Shown here: one piece after another, positions 58,652 through 64,000 of the stretch
Layout of the letters: the number at the start of each line of letters is the position of its first letter
How positions within the stretch are numbered: position 1 is the first letter of the stretch
Source: Arenicellales bacterium
GTDB taxonomy: Bacteria > Pseudomonadota > Gammaproteobacteria > Arenicellales > JAHEKD01
Length of the DNA stretch: 64,000 bases
Direction of reading: 5' to 3'
Assembly: GCA_028284225.1 (NCBI GenBank)
Contig: JANQSD010000004.1
Coordinates: forward strand, 140,869-204,868
The notes under the pieces: model-generated
What the model was told of the DNA's origin: nothing
What the model saw: the letters and a program-made list of their open reading frames with translations, nothing else
The model's database searches: none
Made by a program: the position numbers and the translations under genes

Positions 58652-58896
58652 AAAACAGAAACAGGGGTATCAGGCCCATTCGTGTCAGAAATTACGCTTT
58701 GAACACTGAAATAGGCTTAAAACCGTAAATTGAATGGCTGTTTTGTAGAATTTCTTAAGATAATCAAAATTAGTCCAATTGTCCCAGAAGAGTATCTTTC
58801 AGTCTTTGTCGAATTTTACCCGACTCCGAGCATACAAACTGCTCGATAAATTCAAGCATTTTCAATTAATGATTGCATAAAATCCGATTTATATCA

Positions 58897-60909
58897 TTAA
58901 GCACCAATAATATTAGCCTTAACCACATCTATCTCATCTCTAAGCAGTGCTGCTTCTTCAAACTCGAGGTTTTCTGCGTGGGTGTACATTTTTTTCTCGA
59001 GTTTTTTCATTAGTTTGGACAGTTCGCTATTGCTCATGGTTGAGTAGTCCTCTTCCAGCTGGATTGCTTTGAGGGCCTTGTTTTTAGTGCGTTTGCGCTG
59101 ATTACCGGTCTTGACCACACCATCGATTATTTCGCGAACTTCTTTTTGAATTGTTTTGGGTGTTATGCCATTTACTTCGTTGTAGGCCAGCTGTTTTTCT
59201 CGTCGGCGGTCGGTTTCGTTTATGGTCTGCTGAATCGAATTGGTGATTGTATCTGCATACATGATGGCTGTGCCTTTTATGTTCCGGGCGGCTCGACCAA
59301 CTGTTTGGATCAGTGATCTGGACGAACGCAGAAAACCCTCTTTGTCTGCATCCAGAATTGCTACTAACGACACCTCTGGAATGTCCAGGCCTTCACGTAA
59401 TAGATTTATACCCACGAGTACATCAAACACACCTAATCTTAAGTCGCGGATGATCTCTACTCGTTCAACCGTATCAATATCAGAGTGTAAGTAACGGACT
59501 TTAATACCATGGTCATGCAAATAATCGGTTAAGTCCTCGGCCATACGTTTTGTTAAGGTGGTGATTAACACACGCTCATCGAGCTGAACACGTTGGTTGA
59601 TTTCACTGAGCACATCATCAACTTGTGACAAGACCGGACGAATAATAATTTGAGGGTCGACTAAACCAGTTGGTCTGACCACTTGATCGATGGGCGTGCC
59701 AGAGTGCTCCATCTCGTACGGCCCGGGCGTTGCGGAAACAAAGATAGTCTGCGGCATCATGCTTTCAAACTCAGCCATTTTTAGCGGCCGATTATCCAGT
59801 GCCGATGGCAATCGAAAACCATACTCCACCAGGGTTTCCTTGCGTGATCGATCACCTTTAAACATCGCGCCAATCTGCGGCACACCAACATGACTTTCAT
59901 CCAATACCAATAGCGCATTGGAGGGCAGATAATCAATCAAGGTTGGCGGTGGCTGCCCTGCTTCACGACCGGATAGGTAACGGGAATAATTCTCTATGCC
60001 GTTGCAGTAACCCAGCTCCTGCATCATTTCGATATCGAATATAGTGCGCTGTTCAAGCCGTTGTGCCTCTAATAAACGTTCGTTATCACGAAATACTTTT
60101 AAACGATCTCTAAGTTCCTGTTTTATATCATCGATGGTATTGAGTAGTCGTTCCTTGGCCGTTACATAATGCGATTTTGGATAAATCGTGTAGCGATTTA
60201 TATTGTCATCGGTTTCGCCAGTGAGAGGATCAAATAAGGTTAAACGCTCTATTTCATCGCCGAATAACTCTATTCGCACTGCTTCACGATCAGATTCAGC
60301 CGGATAAATATCAATCACATCACCACGCACCCGAAAATTACCGCGATGCAGCTCTACATTATTACGCGTGTATTGCAGCTCAGCCAGACGACGCAGAATG
60401 TCACGCTGCTCCATGATACCGCCCTCTTTCAAGTGCATGACCATATCGTGATAGACCGCCGGATCACCCAACCCGTAAATTGCTGAAACCGTGGCGACAA
60501 TAATAACGTCAGGCCGCTCTAATAATGCTTTGGTTGCTGACAACCGCATTTGATCAATGTATTCATTGATTGAGGCATCTTTTTCGATATAGGTGTCCGA
60601 GCTTGGCACATAGGCTTCAGGCTGGTAGTAGTCGTAATAGGAAACAAAATATTCAACCGAATTATTAGGGAAAAAATCGCGCATTTCCGCATAAAGCTGC
60701 GCAGCAAGCGTTTTGTTCGGCGCCATGATCAAAGTGGGCCGCTGCTGATCAGAAATCACATTAGCAATGGTAAACGTCTTACCGGTGCCCGTGGCACCCA
60801 GCAAGGTTTGAAATGCTTCACCATCATTCAGCCCTTCTATCAAGGCTTCAATTGCCTGTGGCTGATCGCCTTGGGGTTTATAGTCACTAACAAGTTCGAA
60901 AGATTTCAT
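58897..60909 (-). CDS. uvrB: Excinuclease ABC subunit B
   Basis: A 670-aa damage-recognition helicase-like subunit of nucleotide excision repair. N-terminal [20 protein letters not shown]; Walker [17 protein letters not shown]; the beta-hairpin [24 protein letters not shown] (Walker B); helicase motif [19 protein letters not shown]-terminal UVR domain (about 630-665, [20 protein letters not shown]). Full length. TATAAT occurs 20 bases before the ATG as a candidate -10. I see no good LexA box. Confidence 0.97.
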   Translation of the reverse strand: MKSFELVSDYKPQGDQPQAIEALIEGLNDGEAFQTLLGATGTGKTFTIANVISDQQRPTLIMAPNKTLAAQLYAEMRDFFPNNSVEYFVSYYDYYQPEAYVPSSDTYIEKDASINEYIDQMRLSATKALLERPDVIIVATVSAIYGLGDPAVYHDMVMHLKEGGIMEQRDILRRLAELQYTRNNVELHRGNFRVRGDVIDIYPAESDREAVRIELFGDEIERLTLFDPLTGETDDNINRYTIYPKSHYVTAKERLLNTIDDIKQELRDRLKVFRDNERLLEAQRLEQRTIFDIEMMQELGYCNGIENYSRYLSGREAGQPPPTLIDYLPSNALLVLDESHVGVPQIGAMFKGDRSRKETLVEYGFRLPSALDNRPLKMAEFESMMPQTIFVSATPGPYEMEHSGTPIDQVVRPTGLVDPQIIIRPVLSQVDDVLSEINQRVQLDERVLITTLTKRMAEDLTDYLHDHGIKVRYLHSDIDTVERVEIIRDLRLGVFDVLVGINLLREGLDIPEVSLVAILDADKEGFLRSSRSLIQTVGRAARNIKGTAIMYADTITNSIQQTINETDRRREKQLAYNEVNGITPKTIQKEVREIIDGVVKTGNQRKRTKNKALKAIQLEEDYSTMSNSELSKLMKKLEKKMYTHAENLEFEEAALLRDEIDVVKANIIGA

Positions 60910-61053
60910 GATGCTAATTATATAAAAGACCTAACTGCTGATGTCGTTTTAACTGTAATTTCATCATCTGATAGAAACCAGCATTCAGTAGGTTATTTAG
61001 CAAAATAGCCCATTAATGCATACACTTAAATAAGATAATTAGAATCTGATATA

Positions 61054-61086
61054 TTCGTTTTCAAATAAAAGCCGTTGGATTGCGGC
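61054..61086. repeat. 33-base direct repeat, copy 1
   Basis: TTCGTTTTCAAATAAAAGCC followed by GTTGGATTGCGGC. A second copy at 61345-61377 differs at four or five positions. The unit continues into CATTCGCCACAATGACGG, a palindrome-like end. Confidence 0.68.
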
Positions 61087-61179
61087 ATTCGCCACAATGA
61101 CGGATAGATTGATTATTACTATTTCTAATAGAATAGTTATGATACTACCTGACTGCCAATATCCCATTAACTCCAATTT

Positions 61180-61210
61180 CGTCATGCCGGTGAAAACCGG
61201 CATCCACTGG
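61180..61210. repeat. GTCATGCCGG palindromic repeat
   Basis: CGTCATGCCGGTGAAAACCGGCATCC: a stem ATGCCGGT/ACCGGCAT with a short AAA loop. This arm type is widespread in proteobacterial intergenic regions. One copy seen here. Confidence 0.6.
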
Positions 61211-61344
61211 TATTTTTATTATCAATTCTTTGAATAAGTACTATTTTGTTCAAGATAAAAGATTAAGCCGATGATCAGTTTAACCTCCAACCTAACAGGC
61301 CTTTTTAAATATGCGCTTGGACGAGGACATCGGACCATGTAGTG

Positions 61345-61377
61345 TTCGTTTTCAAATAAAAGCCACTAGATTGCCGC
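61345..61377. repeat. 33-base direct repeat, copy 2
   Basis: TTCGTTTTCAAATAAAAGCC followed by ACTAGATTGCCGC; 291 bases from copy 1 in the same orientation. Confidence 0.68.
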
Positions 61378-61381
61378 GTCG

Positions 61382-61408
61382 CTTGTCCCTGCGAAGGCGG
61401 GGATCTAC
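61382..61408. repeat. CTTGTCCCTGCGAAGGCGGGG type palindromic repeat, nested
   Basis: Second copy of the unit at 3896-3922, ending TCTAC. It is bracketed by GATTGCCGCGTCG and ACTCGCAATGGC, which are themselves arms of a palindrome (GCCGCG...CGCAATGGC), as if one element had inserted in another. Confidence 0.62.
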
Positions 61409-61455
61409 GACTCGCAATGGCTTATGATGCTTGATGTCAGTTGATAGAGCTTGCC

Positions 61456-62781
61456 CTATTTTTTCTCTTTGTAGTAAGGATTCTCGCTCTGCCGAAGTTC
61501 GATTTCAACGCGGGTGCCGATGAGGTTATAGTGCTGCCCAATGACAGAGCCTAGATAACGGCAATAGGAGTCTGGAATGGAATCCAGGCTGTTACCGTGA
61601 ATAATCACTCGTGGTGGGTTTTTACCGCCCTGGTGTGCGAATTTGAGTTTGGGAGGAAATTGTCCCTTCCAGGGGGGGGATTGCTCCAGTACGGCATCTT
61701 TGATTATTCGATTCAGCTTGCCGGTGGTCATGACGGTTAAGGCCGATTGAAAGGCTTTATCAATGGACTTGATCAGTTCACCCATGCCTGTACCGTGCAG
61801 GGCTGATATAAACAGGGTTTGGTGTTTGGCCAGGAATTTGAATTTACGTTCCAGCTGGTGGCGAATATCAGCTCGCTGGTCATTGCTCAATCCATCCCAT
61901 TTATTTACGGCAACAACCAGTGCTCGGCCGCTCTGGTCAACCAGGCCGGCAAGATGACTGTCTTGCTCACTAACTTCTTGGCTGGCATCGACCATCAGTA
62001 CCACTACATTAGCTTCATGCAGCGCCTGCAGGGTTTTTACCACAGATAGTTTTTCCAGTTCCTGATCGACCCGGGAGCGCTTGCGCACACCTGCCGTATC
62101 GATAAAAACGTATTGCTGGTCACCCCTGGAAATGTTGACTTCAATGCTGTCACGAGTAGTACCCGGCTGATCCATCACAATGACCCGATGGTCACCCGCG
62201 AGTCGATTGATCAATGTTGATTTACCGACATTTGGCCGCCCGACTACCGCAACCTTTATTATTTCTTCATCTGATTTGGTTTGCTCTTGTGCGGTGAAGG
62301 GCTTGAGAATTTCCCCAATCATGGCCTGGACTCCGTCACCACGACGGGAAGACACCACATATGGGTCACCGGCTGCTAATTCGTAGAACTCAGCACTGAC
62401 TAATTGCTTGGCTTGCCCCTCCGCTTTATTGACGGCCAGATAAACAGGCGACTCACTGACTCTCAATCGAGCGGCAACCTCCTTGTCTGCATGAGTTAAG
62501 CCTTCGCGTCCATCCACCATGAATATCAAGGCATCGGCCTCTTTGATGATTTGGTCAACTTGCTCTTGAATCAGTGGCTGCAAATTCTCATCATCATTAA
62601 ACATGCCGCCGGTATCGACAACTAAGTAAGGTTTATCCCCTATTTTTCCCTGGCCATATTGGCGATCGCGCGTTACGCCGGGTTGATCGTCGACAATAGC
62701 TTTATGAGATCGAGTAAGCCTATTAAAAAGTGTGGATTTACCAACATTGGGCCGGCCGACCAGTGCAATGACAGGAATCAT
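61456..62781 (-). CDS. der: Ribosome biogenesis GTPase Der
   Basis: A 441-aa GTPase with two G domains in tandem, required for 50S assembly. G1 motifs: ALVGRPNVGKSTLFNRLT near the N-terminus and VVGRPNVGKSTLINRLAG (about 180-197). The G3 motifs are DTGGM and DTAGV, and both NKxD motifs are recognisable (NKAEG, a variant, and NKWD). The C-terminal KH-like domain spans about 355-430. It lies 13 bases after bamB, the classical yfgM-bamB-der order. Confidence 0.97.
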   Translation of the reverse strand: MIPVIALVGRPNVGKSTLFNRLTRSHKAIVDDQPGVTRDRQYGQGKIGDKPYLVVDTGGMFNDDENLQPLIQEQVDQIIKEADALIFMVDGREGLTHADKEVAARLRVSESPVYLAVNKAEGQAKQLVSAEFYELAAGDPYVVSSRRGDGVQAMIGEILKPFTAQEQTKSDEEIIKVAVVGRPNVGKSTLINRLAGDHRVIVMDQPGTTRDSIEVNISRGDQQYVFIDTAGVRKRSRVDQELEKLSVVKTLQALHEANVVVLMVDASQEVSEQDSHLAGLVDQSGRALVVAVNKWDGLSNDQRADIRHQLERKFKFLAKHQTLFISALHGTGMGELIKSIDKAFQSALTVMTTGKLNRIIKDAVLEQSPPWKGQFPPKLKFAHQGGKNPPRVIIHGNSLDSIPDSYCRYLGSVIGQHYNLIGTRVEIELRQSENPYYKEKK

Positions 62782-62794
62782 GACGACTCATAGA

Positions 62795-63949
62795 TCAATT
62801 GATCGTTAAGGCCTGTAATTCGCCATTGGCAGTCAGCATATAAGCAATGCCATTAATAACAATTGGCTGATTGAGCGGAGTTTTTCCAGAAAACTTTTGT
62901 TTACCGATGATTTCACCGTCTGTCCTATTAATAATAAGCGCCAGACCATCATCATTAGTGACTAACAGTTTACTGCCGATGACACTGATTGAAGTGAAAT
63001 TAACTAAATCAAGATCTTCAATGGCCCAGACGACATTGCCCGAATCACGATTTAAGGCAACAATACTGTTCTTGGCTTCAATCATGTAAATGGCTTGCCG
63101 ATCAATAGCGATATCTCTGAAACTGGAAATCGGGCGTGTCCAAATCACGTTACCGCCGGCAATATCCAAGGCCATTGTGCGTCGTTGAAATGCACTGACA
63201 TATAATTCGCTGCCCACAATGATGGGACGAGCATCAATATCTGTCAAACGCTGAATTTCATCTCGGCCTGATGATGAGCCTACCGGCACATCCCAGAGTA
63301 AATTTCCGGTAAGAGCATCGACCGCAACCAGGCGTCCGTCCTCAAACCCGGTAAACAAAAAATTGCGCTCAACAATTGGCGTTGCGCCACCACGCAGTGA
63401 TAGCCCTGGTTTGGCATGCCGATAGGTCCAAACCCGTTCACCATTATCAGCGTCAAAGGCAATCAATTTTGCATCAAGTGTTTTCACAATAACGTTGCCA
63501 CCGGCAAAAACGGGTGGAATTAACACTTCACTATCAACCTGGGAACGCCAGAGCTGTTCACCCTGGTTTCGATCAAAGGCAACCAAACGCGCCTTATAAT
63601 CAACTGCATACAAGGCATTCGGCCCGACACCGATACCGGCGCTAATTTCATTACGCGACTTTTCACGCCATAAGACCTTGCCGTTTTCCAGATCAATCGC
63701 TGTAATCAGACCTTCTGCATCGATGCTGTAACTGATACCATCATCGATAACAAACTCAAAACCCAGATCATTAAAATCACCTAAATCTCGATCCCAAAGT
63801 ACATCAATGGCTTGGGATTTGGGTAACGATTTAATGTAATCTTCTTGCTGTTCCAGCTTCAGTTTTTGTTGTTTGGATTTACCGCCGCCACACGCAGAGA
63901 GCAATAGCGTCGCTAAAGTAAAAACTGCCAGGTATTTTAGGATTTTCAT
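62795..63949 (-). CDS. bamB: Outer membrane protein assembly factor BamB
   Basis: A 384-aa lipoprotein of the Bam complex. The signal peptide ends in LLLSAC, so the lipidated residue is Cys20. The mature part is a beta-propeller with PQQ-like repeats (repeated patterns such as VLWREKSR, QLWRSQVDSEV, RVWTYRHAKPG, VIWTRPISSF, VVWAIEDL). It works with BamA (24163-26457 here). The start overlaps the yfgM stop by ATGA. Confidence 0.95.
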   Translation of the reverse strand: MKILKYLAVFTLATLLLSACGGGKSKQQKLKLEQQEDYIKSLPKSQAIDVLWDRDLGDFNDLGFEFVIDDGISYSIDAEGLITAIDLENGKVLWREKSRNEISAGIGVGPNALYAVDYKARLVAFDRNQGEQLWRSQVDSEVLIPPVFAGGNVIVKTLDAKLIAFDADNGERVWTYRHAKPGLSLRGGATPIVERNFLFTGFEDGRLVAVDALTGNLLWDVPVGSSSGRDEIQRLTDIDARPIIVGSELYVSAFQRRTMALDIAGGNVIWTRPISSFRDIAIDRQAIYMIEAKNSIVALNRDSGNVVWAIEDLDLVNFTSISVIGSKLLVTNDDGLALIINRTDGEIIGKQKFSGKTPLNQPIVINGIAYMLTANGELQALTIN

Positions 63950-64000
63950 GTTGCGGTATTATTGATTTTTAGCTGTAAAATTTCACGATAGCCGGAGCCG
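63946..64000 (-). CDS. yfgM: YfgM-like protein, C-terminal end only
   Basis: The last 17 codons before a TGA at 63948-63946 read GSGYREILQLKINNTAT. The LQLKINN ending resembles the C-terminus of YfgM (IQMKLNNL in E. coli), a tetratricopeptide inner membrane protein of periplasmic chaperone traffic. The yfgM-bamB-der order supports it. Only about 55 bases are in the window, so the identification is tentative. Confidence 0.55.
   Translation of the reverse strand, partial: GSGYREILQLKINNTAT

Larger units (their letters stand above)
60910..61455. other. 546-base repeat-rich intergenic region between der and uvrB
   Basis: No gene found. It contains two direct copies of a 33-base unit starting TTCGTTTTCAAATAAAAGCC (61054 and 61345), a GTCATGCCGG hairpin (61180) and a CTTGTCCCTGCG hairpin (61382). 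The hairpin at 61382 appears nested in a GATTGCCGCGTCG...CTCGCAATGGC palindrome. The remaining sequence is AT-rich. It must also hold the uvrB promoter. Confidence 0.6.

Noticed and set aside
60910-60990. LexA (SOS) box expected before uvrB
   Set aside because: CTGT and ACAG half sites occur but not with the needed spacing of a CTGT-8-ACAG palindrome; I do not call an operator.

Overview
The window is a 64-kb stretch of a gammaproteobacterial chromosome, moderately AT-rich by eye. The lineage call rests on gene content and order. It contains a complete sigma-E module beside nadB. It contains the long rpsB-tsf-pyrH-frr-uppS-cdsA-dxr-rseP-bamA-skp-lpxD-fabZ-lpxA-lpxB-rnhB-dnaE-accA-tilS run, followed by pyrG-kdsA-eno-ftsB, an order I recall from Pseudomonas-type gammaproteobacteria. 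It also has the yfgM-bamB-der run. The genus cannot be fixed by reading. I see no tRNA, rRNA, CRISPR array, prophage or complete insertion sequence.

Layout. At 1-2050 lie rseB (cut by the left edge), rseA and rpoE on the minus strand, with a good sigma-E type promoter in front of rpoE; nadB diverges from them. At 3934-8197 a minus-strand respiratory operon runs SDHAF4-like gene, sdhC, sdhD, sdhA, sdhB, sdhE, ygfX: succinate dehydrogenase together with two different assembly factors. The iron-sulfur-linked gene ygfZ diverges from it, followed by a small membrane protein gene. From 9457 to 34038 almost everything is on the minus strand. It covers translation (rpsB, tsf, frr), nucleotide synthesis (pyrH, pyrG), isoprenoid and undecaprenyl carriers (dxr, uppS), phospholipid and fatty acid synthesis (cdsA, fabZ, accA), lipid A and KDO synthesis (lpxD, lpxA, lpxB, kdsA), outer membrane assembly (bamA, skp), sigma-E signalling (rseP), DNA replication and RNA processing (dnaE, rnhB, tilS), enolase and ftsB. 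The rpsB product carries an unusual C-terminal tail of about 150 residues.

From 34199 to 42870 are dtd, rpsO-pnp, a PhoP/PhoQ-like two-component operon headed by a small periplasmic PepSY-like gene, mltA, rnd and a membrane protein. From 42875 to 54560 are ilvD, a four-gene GldA/GldF/GldG/DUF4340-type ABC export operon, a CitE-like lyase, a START-like secreted protein, dusA, yjbQ, gshA and a class II sirtuin. From 54561 to 58651 the content looks accessory: a cluster of palindromic repeats, an NlpC/P60 lipoprotein, nhaA and an acyltransferase-3 membrane protein, separated by AT-rich gaps. The window ends with uvrB, a repeat-rich gap, der, bamB and the last codons of yfgM.

Functional theme. 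RpoE, RseA, RseB and RseP form the envelope-stress relay; BamA, BamB, Skp and the Lpx enzymes build the outer membrane that this relay monitors. Short palindromic repeats occupy most of the longer intergenic gaps. The observations I rate most worth following are the tailed ribosomal protein S2, the double-chaperoned sdh operon, the GldFG-like operon and the repeat families.
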